Program-made: the position numbers and the translations under genes | The notes under the pieces: generated by a model | Told to the model about the DNA's origin: nothing | The model's input: the letters and a program-made list of their open reading frames with translations, nothing else | Database searches by the model: none | Shown here: piece by piece, positions 45,601 through 56,984 of the stretch | Position numbering within the stretch: the first letter of the stretch is position 1 | How the letters are laid out: the number at the start of each line of letters is the position of its first letter | NCBI GenBank assembly: GCA_000727475.1 | Contig: KL647288.1 | Location: forward strand, 6,413,414-6,477,413 | Source: Sarcocystis neurona | Taxonomy: Eukaryota; Apicomplexa; Conoidasida; Eucoccidiorida; Sarcocystidae | Direction: 5' to 3' | DNA length: 64,000 nucleotides

Positions 45601-48600
45601 GCTGCCACTACCGTTTTGCGACCAGCGGATACTGTTCCTGCCGCTGCGGCTGCTGCCCTCTGGGTTGCTGTTGCTGGTGGTACTGCGCTGCCAAGTGATG
45701 CGGGCGGCGCATATATCTCTCCGGTGTTCGTTGCTGCCACTCCTGCAGCTGTATCAGGGCCCTCATCACAATATACCTGCGGATCTTTCAAAGTAGCTGC
45801 TCCCGCTGCTGTTGACTCTACGTTACAGCACGCTGATACTCCCGCTGTTTTCCCCGCATAGTCTACCGCTGCCCCTGCCGTTGCTGTTGCCTCCACATTC
45901 TGTGCTGGCGCTGACGCTGCGCAACCCCCTGCTCGTACCGTCCCACCTCCGCTTAGCCCTGCTGCTGCTGATGTTTTCCAGCCGCGTCCTCCTGCTTGTC
46001 CTTCTGGGTTTCTCACGCGAGCGGCCACTACTGCTAGTGATCGATCAGCACCTGCTGTCACAGTTGCTTCTTTTGTATCAACAGAAACTCCAGTTGCTGT
46101 TGTTATTGTTCTTTCATGGCCTTCAGTAGTTGCTGTTGCTCCTCTTCCTCCTTCACCGGCACCTGCTGTCGAATGAGAGCCGCTCGCTTTTCTCTCTGCG
46201 ACAGGATTCAGATGTTCTACCTGTCCCTGTGTGTTGCTACGTAGCTGCCCTGTGTACAACTTGAAGTACGTAGAGTAGGTACTTTCTTCCACTTGTTGAC
46301 GCGCCGCACTTGAGGCAAACGCTGAAACTCTTCGCGCCACTTGTGCTGCTGCAGAACGTGCTGGTGCCGCTGCAACTGCTACTCCTGCTGTTGCTTGGCC
46401 CGCTGTCGATCTTCTTGCAGCGCTTGCTGCCTTTGTTGATTGGTTCGCTGCGGGTTGTTTCCTCGTAGCACGAGGCGTCGGGTCACTACGCTGTCTGCTC
46501 TTTGCGTAACGAGCAAAACTGCCTCTCCTTCCTGGTACACAGTGTGTCAAAGAAGTGTTTCTTGGGGCTTCAAAATTATAAGGGAAAGCTGTGTCACTTC
46601 TCAGAGGAGAGGGGAGAGGGCTGGACGTCTCTGACGCAGGACAAGATGATGTGAATGAGGGAGGACACGAAGCAATGTCCCCTGTACAGAGTGCATTTAA
46701 AAGATCTCCACTGGATAAACTTGGACGAGGGAGAGTCGCTCGGCAGAGATTTCCGCCCCGGTAAATGTGCCCTTTCTGAAGATGACTTGAAGTTGTCCAA
46801 TACCGTGCTGCGGTCGTTTGTTTGCTTAGCGAGGGGCTTGTTTCGAGTAAAATGCCGCAGTTACCGATAGCAGACGAGCGCTGTCGCTGCTGGTGGTTGA
46901 GTCCAGTAGTACCGGCACCAAGCGAACCCAGCTCAGAAAGTCTGCGTATGTTATGCTCCTGACAAAGGTGTAGTTGTTGCTGTTGCTGTGAAGACAACTC
47001 ATCACGCTTGTGGTGCTGCTGCACTGGAGCGTCTTCTGGTCGCCGCTGGTGCTGGTCCTGATCCTCACGTTTCTGTAGCTGATCCGGCAAGTCACTGAAG
47101 GGTTGTCGCGGGGCCAAATGGTATTTGTGGTGGTTGTGTAGACGCTGCTTTTCCTGGTGGACTTGCGGCGGAGAGTCCACTTCGGGAGCCGCCGGTAACG
47201 CCCGGGAGACTCGTCCTTTCACAGGGGCTACTTCAGCCTTACTGGTATACCAAGTGCACTGTCTGACCTTCAAATACGGCTCACGCTGAGAATAGTGCTG
47301 TCGCTGCTTCTTCTTGGATTTCTCTGCAGCTTGGAAGGGCTTCTTCCACACTTTCTGCTGCAGTGCAGTTCCTCCTTCTGTGGATTCTGCAGCTGTTGTA
47401 AGGAGTGGCCACCAGCATATGCGTGCTCCGGTGTAGCAAGGTAGGAGCTCTCCCTCGCAGCCAGCAGTTGACTCGATGCGAGTCTGCAGTTCTTGACCTA
47501 AAGCGCTGCAAGATAGGAGCTCTCCGTCACAGCTAGCAATTGACTCGATGCGCGTCTGCAGTTCTTGAATTAAAGCGTTGCACCTGTTGAAGCAGGGATG
47601 TGGCTCGAAGTACCGTTGGCGCTTCGCAGATACGGAGACAGGCGTGGTGCAGAACGGAGCTGTTTCGTAGTACAGGGGGAAATCTTCAAATGTAAAGCTA
47701 CGCCTGTTAAAGTGGGTGGCTGAGTCGGCCCGGGTTATACAACCGCTCCACGTGCGGCCTCGGCTTCTGCGGGTGCTAGTCCTGTCTTTCTGGCAGATAA
47801 CGTGACATATATTGCTTCCGCTGCGGCAAGTACTGTCGCTACGTTGGCGACTCTGCCTCGCTATCTCTATACGAAAGTCCTCTTGGGAATGGGTGTTACA
47901 ACCGGTGTGCGCACTGCGAGAACTGGTCGCATTTGTGTAGGGCAGCGCGATTTCCCTACGGCCGAAGGGCGACCCCTTGCGGATATCCGCGGGATCCCTC
48001 TGGTATCGTTCGCTCACAGAAGTTTTCACATGGGAGAGTTCCCGGATCTGCGAGATCTTTCGTTTCTTAAGGACTCTTGCAAAAACTGCCTCTTCTCTCC
48101 CCTCATGTGGGAGACGCTGAGTGATTTTCTGGACCAAAAAAACCAGCCTTTTTGCGCGGCGGTTGGCTCCCCGTGTTTTGCGTCGTCCCCCTTCGATGTG
48201 GCACCGCGCTACTGGACGGGCCTTGGTGCACGACGCATTCAGCACGACCTGTCGAAAAGTGTGGTCGCAAGTGGGCGTTGAGGAGGAAGAAAATGTGTTT
48301 CTAGTCTGTTCCGAACTCCCCTTAACAGATACTTCTCCTAGCCGCAGGTATCTGTCAGTTCCCCATTCCTCTCCCAGCGTCCCGTCCAGGTGTTTACCGG
48401 ATGGTGTCTGTGTGTGCAAGCATACCTCTCTCAAGAACCTTTCCCCGCTACAAGATATGCATCGGCTGAAACCAAAATGAGGTGCTTTTACACCGCATGA
48501 AAATGTGGGTCTCTGCGTGTAAAGGGCCTGCGAAGAGCATGTCGACACACTCGCGCGGCTAGCTAGGTGGCGTGCCGTACACATCGGGGTGTTCAATGTA

Positions 48601-48686
48601 GCTGCTTCTTCTGGCGCTTGGACGGTTCTTCGTGCCTCTGTTCCGGACAGGCTCAAAGACAAATGGCTGCCGCACTGCGATTCCAT
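42621..48686 (-). CDS. Giant low-complexity protein, single exon
   Basis: An ATG frame of about 2020 codons (MESQCGSHLSLSLSGTEAR onward) ends in a stop at 42621. The first 500 residues are varied and Ser/Thr/Arg/Cys-rich. A 24-residue tandem duplication with the core ELQTRIES lies near residues 370-417. The middle (about 700-1700) is Ala/Gly/Ser-rich with many short Gln and Ala runs. Near residue 1820-1870 a Gln/Leu minisatellite of five-residue units occurs, followed by a strongly acidic Glu/Lys run and a unique tail ending HYIYINVYT. No transmembrane segment or known domain is recognised. Long homopolymer-rich single-exon frames are typical of coccidian genes; an intron cannot be excluded. 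It is transcribed in the same direction as the 857-codon gene to its left. Confidence 0.7.
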   Translation of the reverse strand: MESQCGSHLSLSLSGTEARRTVQAPEEAATLNTPMCTARHLASRASVSTCSSQALYTQRPTFSCGVKAPHFGFSRCISCSGERFLREVCLHTQTPSGKHLDGTLGEEWGTDRYLRLGEVSVKGSSEQTRNTFSSSSTPTCDHTFRQVVLNASCTKARPVARCHIEGGRRKTRGANRRAKRLVFLVQKITQRLPHEGREEAVFARVLKKRKISQIRELSHVKTSVSERYQRDPADIRKGSPFGRREIALPYTNATSSRSAHTGCNTHSQEDFRIEIARQSRQRSDSTCRSGSNICHVICQKDRTSTRRSRGRTWSGCITRADSATHFNRRSFTFEDFPLYYETAPFCTTPVSVSAKRQRYFEPHPCFNRCNALIQELQTRIESIASCDGELLSCSALGQELQTRIESTAGCEGELLPCYTGARICWWPLLTTAAESTEGGTALQQKVWKKPFQAAEKSKKKQRQHYSQREPYLKVRQCTWYTSKAEVAPVKGRVSRALPAAPEVDSPPQVHQEKQRLHNHHKYHLAPRQPFSDLPDQLQKREDQDQHQRRPEDAPVQQHHKRDELSSQQQQQLHLCQEHNIRRLSELGSLGAGTTGLNHQQRQRSSAIGNCGILLETSPSLSKQTTAARYWTTSSHLQKGHIYRGGNLCRATLPRPSLSSGDLLNALCTGDIASCPPSFTSSCPASETSSPLPSPLRSDTAFPYNFEAPRNTSLTHCVPGRRGSFARYAKSRQRSDPTPRATRKQPAANQSTKAASAARRSTAGQATAGVAVAAAPARSAAAQVARRVSAFASSAARQQVEESTYSTYFKLYTGQLRSNTQGQVEHLNPVAERKASGSHSTAGAGEGGRGATATTEGHERTITTATGVSVDTKEATVTAGADRSLAVVAARVRNPEGQAGGRGWKTSAAAGLSGGGTVRAGGCAASAPAQNVEATATAGAAVDYAGKTAGVSACCNVESTAAGAATLKDPQVYCDEGPDTAAGVAATNTGEIYAPPASLGSAVPPATATQRAAAAAAGTVSAGRKTVVAAAAGKGGKEGEQLLQERSCCCRPACRIHRKVFEVAPHQHVLKEEGQSFASVVVAATRQQSVSGTGLPANGNSSNNDGCVLCEHGVEVEEEESTKSNINEFANTRRQNSTRNSLSSAEELCTNWKSSSCCPVSPGTPSSSSRVPCVRRSSSIAVSTANSSCSEEVGERAQGGSICFDSDNKSSSGVGKKECNDLCCSAAGSRSGCALEGLNSTFLKQQKCSAISCEYTSLPTPAGEAAASEGNTTAVEQQQQLKSLSCFHASNFSCWFFNCCTAEKEGRESKPSHGIHHRYCSCEAEVVERKSVEDREDSEKWGCTTENRETETGEDQRQRSDCSTFSTSSYTAEGDVVLPHYGEALLLLLAGSPFERESPTCVSPLHTRKTTSQDSSSASGAPVTDTAIFPPVCSPSGVAAAEAPLLRPAVAPAAITTAKNRAAAAGDSTVASAYSVTAAGESASPAADYRVGGADKERRRQKEEVEEDCALLVDIMEVLGLLPKEQQQDEETDFPAVAAAVEGSGAAIPAAVEANDKSQQRGESAAAAAAATKQSPQTERSSRRKETASATATKEEAAASDEGPAVEDREGRGAASMAPTEKEVVVSGGRLAAARACGHATVIGEKEEAAEAAGENLAVIKTAAQLEVSEEKLLEVPEDDFSLSSGLVTLHPADTAARVAVTAAAAPAAADTWDRASVLPSAASGPPLPAAAGGGRFSFSEITARIPPSSPGYPAAPVFGRCAAAAGGAALTTAGEGFCGVQQEDIERSLVPSVAHFSHGDVTEEGKRHTEEENKRCRHALHQQPQQQLLQQQLLQQQLLQRQQLQQQQLQQKQLQQQQLQQQQLHQRELHHQQQYLVGVQVWQEKEKVLELQQQQQTEHQQQQQTEQQQQQRHEECSQDWGTEEHKQEEGKEDGEEEEDEEKKEKREQGPKLQQEGEKEEEQECESEEGFTMLNSAAVAFSKNYDGLVLLQRTLDASTNGSTRSSNTGNDARHYIYINVYT
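43095..43229. repeat. 15-bp minisatellite, nine copies, inside the giant frame
   Basis: CAGCTGTTGCTGTTG-like units start every 15 bases from 43095 to 43215. On the minus strand the coding frame reads Gln/Leu units; the other minus frames read Ala-Thr and Ser-Asn-Cys units, and the + frames read Val-Ala and Leu units. Every frame is therefore open. Confidence 0.92.
47443..47586. repeat. 72-bp tandem duplication inside the giant frame
   Basis: Two copies of a 72-base unit starting AGGAGCTCTCC at 47443 and 47515 differ at about a tenth of positions. The period is in frame and encodes the two ELQTRIES-containing 24-residue units. It is complex sequence, not triplet repeat. Confidence 0.9.
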
Positions 48687-51600
48687 TGTCTGCTTTCGCA
48701 CAACTGTTGGATGCCCCGATTTGCGGCGTTTCTACTGCGCTTGCTTAGCCTGCAGCTGGGCAATGTAACGAGGTGCCTGCTGTATACTGTCAGGTAGCCG
48801 ACGTTAACACTGCACACTCGCGCATGTAGAGCACACGCCGACCAACGACTGCGTTGGACACGGGTCTCGGCACGGGCTAAACCAGACCTTCTCGGTGAGT
48901 GAGTGAGACAGAAGAATGCCTGCGTTAGGGTGGGCAGTTTATGGGATACACATACTGCTGAATGTCACTGTGAGGATCTGCGGGATGCTGTCGGGCACGT
49001 GTAGATGTGCTCAACATTTCTGGAAGAACCAGGCACTAATGCGTCGTAACTTGCGGACGAAGTAGGTGGCCCACTACAGTAAACCTGGCGTTGAAGGGAA
49101 CTTTTGCCTGGACATTACTAAAAGTGAACCTCTGCTTTGTGTTTCACGACGCCTTCGGCACGAAAGACAGCAATGAAAGAATACTTGCCCACGAAGTGCG
49201 TCTCTAGCACCCATCTCAAAGTGGGGACACCGCACATATGAAACCCACAGACAGTTGTCTGCGTGACGGATCACTAATAGCGTGCCTCCTTAACGGGGGG
49301 ATTTTCGAGAGCACCACCTGACTTGACCATCCAATTCTGCAGCACAGCCAACACTGTCACGCGCGGCTTCACAAGGAGACACCTGAAATGACAGCTGCTG
49401 TTCCAGCTGCAGTCACGGCATGCTTGTCTGCACATAAGCGTTGTCTAGCTCCATAAATCCCTGCTAGCTGTGCGCATCTGTGGCTGATCTGCAAGCAGTT
49501 CTGCTTCATACGTGCGTATCCTTCAGGATCCCGCTATAGAGAGATTTCACGATCTGTGACGCATAATCTGGACGTCAAACGGCATGCAGGTTTCCATTGC
49601 TAGTTGACTTCTATAATGGAAATCTACCTGTATTTGAACCGTAACGCCCAGCAGATGGAAACGCGAGGAGGAATACATCGTTGAACCAGAGAGACACCCC
49701 TGTCTCCGTGCTGTCTAGTTTATCCATAGATTTGTTGCAGGGGCGCCAGGCAGGTAAGCACTGCGACGGTGGTGCGAAATCTATCAAAGCGTTATTGCAC
49801 GCTGCCTGTTCAGACACAGACAGCTAATGTATTTCGAAAGCGCGTAGGAGTCGAACGAAATAAAAGCCGCACGTAGCCGATATACTAGCGCCCGCTGGGT
49901 ATAAAACCCAGCAGATGGCTACTTCTGCGCACACACACAGGATCGTTAAGACAGAAGAGTGTTCTTTCATTATGACACCGTATACGTCGTTCAGTTCAAA
50001 GTAACATGTATGCTTTTTCTGGAAACAGCCGCCAAGGCACATACACACACGTATGCATTCACGTGTGTACACATTAGTATGCAGGATCACCTCTCTTGTT
50101 AAAAAAGGTTTCGAACCTTGTGAAGGCTTAGATTAGACCAATCAGTCCTGCGGCCTGTGCGGTTCTTCTGCAAGTGAATATAACGTTACGGCTGTCTCTG
50201 CGAGTTATTCCATTACACCAACAAAACCACCACCCTTCCTTTTAACGAGAGTGGGAAAGTTGGAGAAGACTGCGGCGCTCTTCTTTTACCAATGGAACCA
50301 AAGCAGTACGAACATTTTAAAACGAGTGAACACCCCATCTTCTGAAGGGAGGGTCAGATATTGAGAAAACTCAGTTGACACGAGTTTGTCTTATGTTATG
50401 CTCAGTTCCGCAAGTCAATGTTAGTTTAAGAGAGCCGCTGCGAATTTTGAGCCAAATGACGACAGGAAAACGAATTTTCTCCGTTTATCGGGAAGCCCTT
50501 GGAGCACGGAGTCAGCGATGTTCTTCTTTCGCGAAGGGAAGCACGGTAATTCTGAATGAATCCACAGGCACTACTGCGCCACCTGGGTTCTGTGGATATT
50601 GTTATCTACAAACGAATCCTAGCATGTACACATGTATCTCTGTATAGTGTTTTCGTCCAAACCAACGTCTAATCCGTATATATCGTCAAGTCCCTCCACC
50701 GAGAGTAGGGTGTTCTGCCTTCTTTTGGGAAACGCATCGTTGCGTTTGTAGACTTCACCAAATGAGTATATGTGGAACAAGAGGGATGAACAGCTGTAGA
50801 GCGGAAGCGGGGAAGCTCAAAGGGGGACCCCGCATTGAAGAGATCTTATCTCGCCTCTCGTGCAACACCAGTTATTGTTCGTCTACTTCGTTATCTGCGC
50901 ATCGACCTATCTACGTACATTTTCTCTCCCTATATCTCGTTGTCTGTGCCTATCCTTCCGTGGTCGCCTTTTTAGCTCTAAGGGGGCTCTGAACGCGTGC
51001 GTGGCTCTTTTGATCTACTAGTGTGCATACTCCCACAGACGTAAAGATCTTGATTGTGGCCAATTACAAATATTTTGACCCGCTCGAACACAAGCAAACA
51101 ACCCCCCGTGGATAAGCACCGTACGGCGAGTGCCCTCTTGCAAGCCCGTCTGCTGTTCGTTGTACGTCGTGTCCACTACAACACTAGAGGAGGTGCACAG
51201 TTCTGTCCTCGACACCTGCAGATGTTGAAGAGGGGAGTAGAGAAGAAGGCCATTGTTGTTTCTGTGCGTATCTTCAACTGGAAAGGCTGAAAACAATTGC
51301 AGAGTGGTGACCATGGTCGTACAACTCGTAAAAATGAACTGTTAACACACACGCCAATTTTTTAATCTAAATTCCAACTTCTAAGATTAGTACTGACGCA
51401 CATTTATGCAAAGACGCAAATGCACATGTACAGGTATGGCCGCACGACGCGTCAACTTGCCGCAGCACCCGCACAATAATTTTCCTCCTTTGTACAACTC
51501 ACAACGAAGTGACTGCCATGACTCACACTTGCGTCGAGTATCTGGAAGTACACCGGTGCACGTGTAGAGGCAGTGAGTTACCTCTACTCGTGAACTCTGC

Positions 51601-54600
51601 AGCTTCTACGGTGTGTGGCGTGGCACAGGCATTGCGGTTAAATTACAGATTTCCATTTGCTGTCACTTTGGAAGATGAAGGTCGCAGCGGATAGGCACTT
51701 TGGTTGAAAGAAGCGGTGGACTCAATTCGAGTGCAACATCCGTGTAGAAAGAGAGTACTGTGTACATATCGTCCATCTCGCTCCTTCTCCCGGTCCGTAC
51801 ACAGGCACCGATTGATACGACGTAGCTGCTGTTCTAAATAACATAGAGACGTGGGAAGTTACGTGTCAACGCCCAAACTACAGAGAGATATTTCTTTCAA
51901 GTACGTGCTATGTTCACACTCCACAGTACAGGGTGGCAATGTAAAAGATCTCACTGCGAATTATATGCAAGACTTGTAAGGAATGAGGGGAAGTCTCAAA
52001 GAATTGAGGCAGTGTGTCTTTGGGAAGTCTCATTGGAGGACTTCCTTCTTCAAATCGTCGCCCGAGCGCTTTGACAGTGTCCAGTGGAACAACCGTTTAC
52101 ACTTCAGGGCAGGTGTAGCAGGCTTTCAGAGAAGTGAGACAGCCATGCAGACAGGGTGCATCTACGTATGCAGGCGTGAACCTATAAATTATTTCTGAAT
52201 GTACATGCGCGTATGCCGTTGGTTTCTGCATGGGGCACCACTCCGTAAACAGTCATTCTCATTACGGCAGCCCCGGCGTGTGAAAAACCTGAACAGACAC
52301 AGGTTTCCTCCTAAGGAGCAGAGGGACACACGCTGGTGGATGTATGCACTGTCGCAGGTACTGAGCAGTGTACTTGTATACAGCTATGTAGGTGCATTCA
52401 TCTCCCTGTATGGGTCTCAGTTCCTACTGTCATTTTGGCAGAGGGTCGAGTAAAGTGACTCCTAGGAAACAAACATTGTTTTTCTTCCGCAAGCCTCCCA
52501 CACAGAGATCACGTCTTACTGTCCTTTAATTTACATACGGAGGACGCCGATATGCACACACGGAATGTGTCATCCGAATTCGCCGGGACGGAACACAAAC
52601 GAGTGCTTACCTTGTAGATCGTTGAACAGATGGAGGCCTTCTCTGTAACAGCTCTGCATTCACATTCATGTTCGTGTGTTATACTTGTGCAAGAAAGCAA
52701 TATCTGTGTCAGTTGTTCAAGGATACATTTGATGTGTACGTACCTGCAGGTTAGCACGCGCGCACCTCTCTCTGGCCAGTGTTCACAGCAGATCCTGTAT
52801 CTGGAACACTCACGTACACTCAAGACAAGCATTTTCGCGCGCTCCTCTGCAAGCGCAGACGTGCTGCTGGTAATGCGAACGCGTCTTTGCAACACAGGCG
52901 CGCACAAATGCGTAGTAGATGCACACCGTCTCATCCGTAGATCTTCTGTCTCATAGGTGTTCACTTTTATTGCTGTGCACGCGCGCACCACAAGCACGTA
53001 TATGCACGACTATGTCACTGAGAACCCTCTGCGTGTCTCTTTGTGTCCCTAGGGCTTGTAGTGCCACACTACCTCGGGGTTTCTATTGTGTTTCGGGGAG
53101 AGCAATGCGGGCTACGTATCCTGCAATGCAAAGCGCCGTCGCATGTTGCTACGCGTGGAACGAAGAATCTCGTTGAGTGCTGGCACGCAACAAGGGACAG
53201 CACACATCAGCTGCTGGGTCTCCAAAAATACCTTGTGCAAAAATGTTAACGTATGCTGTGCGTCGAGGAGTTTCTCACATGTAGGAGATAGCTAGCTGCG
53301 ATTTACGAGAGGCGCTGAACGGCGGGAACATGCAGTGTCTCGTCTGAGCGCCGGTGGTGGCACCACATCTGCCCTCCATGTAGCCGCGGCAGCATCCGGG
53401 TGTGCTGGCGACAATACATATCAATAAATATGGCTGCCGCTCGTATTTGTAGGCCTCTGTATTATCCCTTGTGCTGAAGAAGACATAGAAGACGTTTCCG
53501 CACCTTTCTGCTCTTCAAACGAGGCGAACAATGCCCCTTCGAGCTGCACGCATTATACGAGGTGCTTTGAAACTTGTGTACATACGCCGAAGTTGACTTG
53601 TGACTGAGCTTACATTTGGGCAGCGCGTCTCTCTGCAGTGTACTGCCCTAGACGGTCAAATACACTCATTCCTGTGCGTGTTGCTGTTTGAAGTGGCGCA
53701 GTTGTCACAAAGAGTGGGAGAATACACTACCAACAGGCCGTCTCCCTTCGTGCATGGATCTCTCTGTAGACGTACGGTGGTATATCCGTCATCTGTAGCA
53801 ACGTGGGGTTCAAATCTGACTCCAGTGATACGCATACGTGTATTTATGTTGTTGATTTCGTAGCAGCACGCTGTACAAGATGGCGGAAACGGTTGAAACT
53901 GTCGTAAAGTGTCATTGTCAGTTTCCTCGTGTCCTTCGCTTAGCCGCGCTCCACTACCTGCTCCTCAGTTCCGCATACTCTCCACCTGCATGGCGCCCGT
54001 GATAGACATACGCATGCATATGTACACGTATTTTTATGCACATATACGAATACCCATACACCTACGTATGTGTGCATTTGAAGTATAGACGTGGACCTAC
54101 GTATACGTGCATACTTACATAGCCATCTGACGTGTCCGGTAAGGGCCAACAATTCGCGTGCGGCGGTGCTCGGGCAGCGATAGCCGAACGAAGGCACGTT
54201 AGTTCGACTTTCAAGAACAATGACGCATGCTCAAGTGTGGCCCTTTACTTGCTATGGCAGTGTACGATGACAAGTATTATCCGTTCGTCTGTCGTGTTGT
54301 GTCGCCTTCCCAGTTCTAGTGTACCCCGGAGGTCCTCTTCCCTCTCCCGTAACTGACGCAGTTTGCTCGCTCGGATTTGTCTATTCAGTCTGTGGGAACA
54401 CCTGGCCATTCGCTCCCCAACAGCGTGTGGTGCTACTTCCATTCCATCACCCGGCAACACACTACTCTCACGTGCGTTGATGAGCATTTTTACACGCGTA
54501 GAGAGATGTTGAGAGGACCACCGTTAGGCGTGCAATGGGAAAAAGCAGCGTTACCTGTTACTTGTCTTTGGTGTCTGTCTTTTTGTGTGGCTGAAAGTAC

Positions 54601-55317
54601 TCTTTCCGGTAACTCTTCATTTTGGCACGCGAATCAATTAGTTTTTCAGCGATATCCCGCCTCCCCTGCGTGTCGCCAGTCTATCAGGAGAAGACTCGCA
54701 GACGCGCTGATTTGCAGTGCCCCATCTGTTGTTCCGTCTGTCTGTCGATTACCGAAGCAGGCACTTTAACCATCCGGCGCCAGCTGGCACAATTCTCCTC
54801 CCGTCGCTCCCAGTGTTTTTTCTTCTTCGCATGTACTTCGAGAAATCTCAAGACATAAGAGAAGTTTGCTGTGCCATGCTGCTTTCCATCGTGTTACCTC
54901 TCACAGTGGTAAAGTCAGCTTGGGCTCACTGCTACGTACTCAGCTTCTTCGCAGTCTAAAGCATCTGCGCATATATTGTCCTCTGGGAACTGCTGTCGGC
55001 GGATGTGTGTGACTGTGTAGCGGCTGCTGTGTGCAGGAATATCGGCAGCGGCATGCACACGTGTATTAACTAACCTATGTACAAGTGCCGTACCATAGCC
55101 CTACGCTTGCTTTCATCAGAGGATCTGAACAAATACATACCTATCTGAGATGCACATATATATATATATATATATCTGTCTATATTAATCTATCTATCTA
55201 TATATATATATATATATATCTATATGTACGTGTAGATGCTGACGACAGTAATGCACTAATTTGTGTTTTTGTCCTTCTTTACCTTTATTTGGAAGTAGCC
55301 ACGCTGTGCTTCAACGT
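48687..55317. other. Repeat-poor block without assignable gene
   Basis: Triplet repeats are absent over about 6.5 kb. Several short + strand frames are protein-like: around 50,393-50,647 (LREPLRILSQMTTGKRIF), 50,762-50,992 (GKLKGGPRIEEILSRLS with a hydrophobic end), 51,518-51,694, 51,983-52,198, 52,199-52,453 and 54,377-54,769. Each is 60-130 codons, within chance range, and I could not link them by splice phase. A stem-loop with arms GCTGGGT/ACCCAGC lies at about 49,894-49,912. The promoter of the giant minus-strand gene should be just right of 48,686. Confidence 0.45.
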
Positions 55318-55464
55318 ATGTTCCACACGCTGCGTGCAATCACGTGCACGGGCGAAGTCGTACGTGTGTGTAGACTGTGTGCGGCTGAGATGGATTCCAA
55401 CTGCAGACACTTGTGTCTCTGTTCAGCATGTGTATTAGCCCTTAAGTATACTCTCGGAGATTAG
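55318..55464 (+). CDS. Short frame with RING-like cysteine pattern
   Basis: A 48-codon ATG frame contains VCRLCAAEMDSNCRHLCLCS and then ACV. The C-x2-C plus C-R-H-L-C-L-C-x2-C arrangement resembles the middle of RING domains of the MGRN1/neuralized type, where CRHLCLC-x2-C is common. The spacing between the first Cys pair and the next Cys (seven residues) is shorter than the usual minimum of nine, and the final C-P-x-C pair is missing. It could be one exon of a RING ubiquitin ligase, a decayed copy, or coincidence. Confidence 0.25.
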   Translation: MFHTLRAITCTGEVVRVCRLCAAEMDSNCRHLCLCSACVLALKYTLGD

Positions 55465-56930
55465 CAAACCTACGTATCCTCATTTTCGTAAAGAATATAT
55501 CTGCGTAGACACACCCATATACGTATATATGTACGCACGAAGAGTTAAGGCAATGCAAGTAGCCACGTACACACGCCGCTGTCGCAGTTGAATGTGTTCT
55601 TGTTGAGTTCGGTGAAATGGGCAGCCAGCGGGGAGTTGGTTCCCTCGTGGCGTCTGCATGGGACTACCTACAAGTGTCGATTTCTTCTTTATTTATGGGA
55701 AAGTGAAGTCGCGTCTTCCCCCGCTGCTTTCATTTGATAATGTGAGTCACAGATTCGCCTTTTCTCGTGGAGATCCGCACGTTTCTTCAACTCCACATTG
55801 CACAAACTGCCTTCTCTCAGGTCTGATTTGTACATACACGTACACATGTATACGTATGTGCATATCGATATATGTGTAAACAGTAATATATACACATATC
55901 GCTACATACGGATACACACATATAAATATATGTACTTAGGTGTGTCTTTCCTTTGTGCGCACATAGTGTTCATCGATATATATACATACACACGTATATA
56001 ATGTCTGCGGACGTATTGGCATGCACAGAAGGGCTAGTCGCGTGTTTTTTCCTAGGTAGAGGTTCGGGTGGTATCCCTTTCTCCTCGTTCACAAGGAAGA
56101 GACGCTCTACTTAGCGTCGTGGATGGGCTAGCAGCGTCAACGGCCTCTCAGCTTGTGTCTCGCTCTTCCTCTCTTTGCAGCTCGTCTATCTCCTGCCGCG
56201 TCCTGTGACTGTGTCTTGTGTGGCTGCTGCTGGTGCGCGCTTCGCACGTTGGCTTCTGCAGTTCGACTGTGTGCTCGCGCTACTCTGTGCTTCTTTCCTG
56301 CGAGCGGCAGTACGCATTCGTAGCGGCATGTTTTGCGTTTCTTATTTTCGTCTTCTTCGTCCGCATTTTTTTCGTCATTTCCTTTTCCTTTTTCTGCTCC
56401 CTTCTTTTCTGCATGTGTTTGCCTTCTTCCGCCCCCTTCCGTGCCCTTTTCTGCAGAATCTGCTTTTGCGCCCTTCGAATTAGTTTTGTACTTCTGCTTC
56501 TTTGTTGTCGTTTTATGTCTCTTTTTCTCGATTTTCTTCTCGTCCTCCTTAGAATTCGTTCCGTCCCCTTCGACATCTTCCCGTTTCTGTGCGACTCGCC
56601 GTTGTCCTGTTCTTGTTGCTCAATCTCGTCTTCCTTTTCCAGGCTTCGCTTTGAACTTTTGCGAGTGCTGCTGTGATTAATCCTCACTTCCGTATCTCTT
56701 CGCCTGAGCGTGTTTTCTCTACTAAGAATAGGAACTTCAAAACTTCAGCAGCTTCTCTTCGAACTCGTTCTCTCCGCTTGTTGGCAACAGATGTTTAAGC
56801 CCACGTATTCATTGTTGGGTTTTCCCTTTCTCTATGCCTCAGTCATTCAGCTGTCCATTTTTCGAACAGAAGGAGGGAGTAGAATATAGGGGAAAAATCT
56901 CCTTCCACCACGCAGGCGTTCAGCAGCTGC
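55465..56930. other. Simple repeats and pyrimidine-rich DNA
   Basis: TATATA/ACGTAT-rich sequence to about 56,000 is followed by CTT/TTC-rich sequence. A + frame after TTCTGCAG at about 56,456 encodes a Phe/Val/Leu-rich hydrophobic segment and the tail SRLPFPGFALNFCECCCD to 56,680; the minus strand gives a Lys/Arg-rich frame. Strand asymmetry makes both doubtful. Confidence 0.35.
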
Positions 56931-56984
56931 CCTCTCACGAGTAGACGGTCAGCAGCCGTTGGTGCCTGCCTGGCTTCGATCCTG

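Noticed and set aside
56280..56687. Lys/Arg-rich minus-strand frame
   Set aside because: The + strand is CTT/TTC-rich here. Any frame of the complement is Lys/Arg/Glu-rich, so composition alone explains it.
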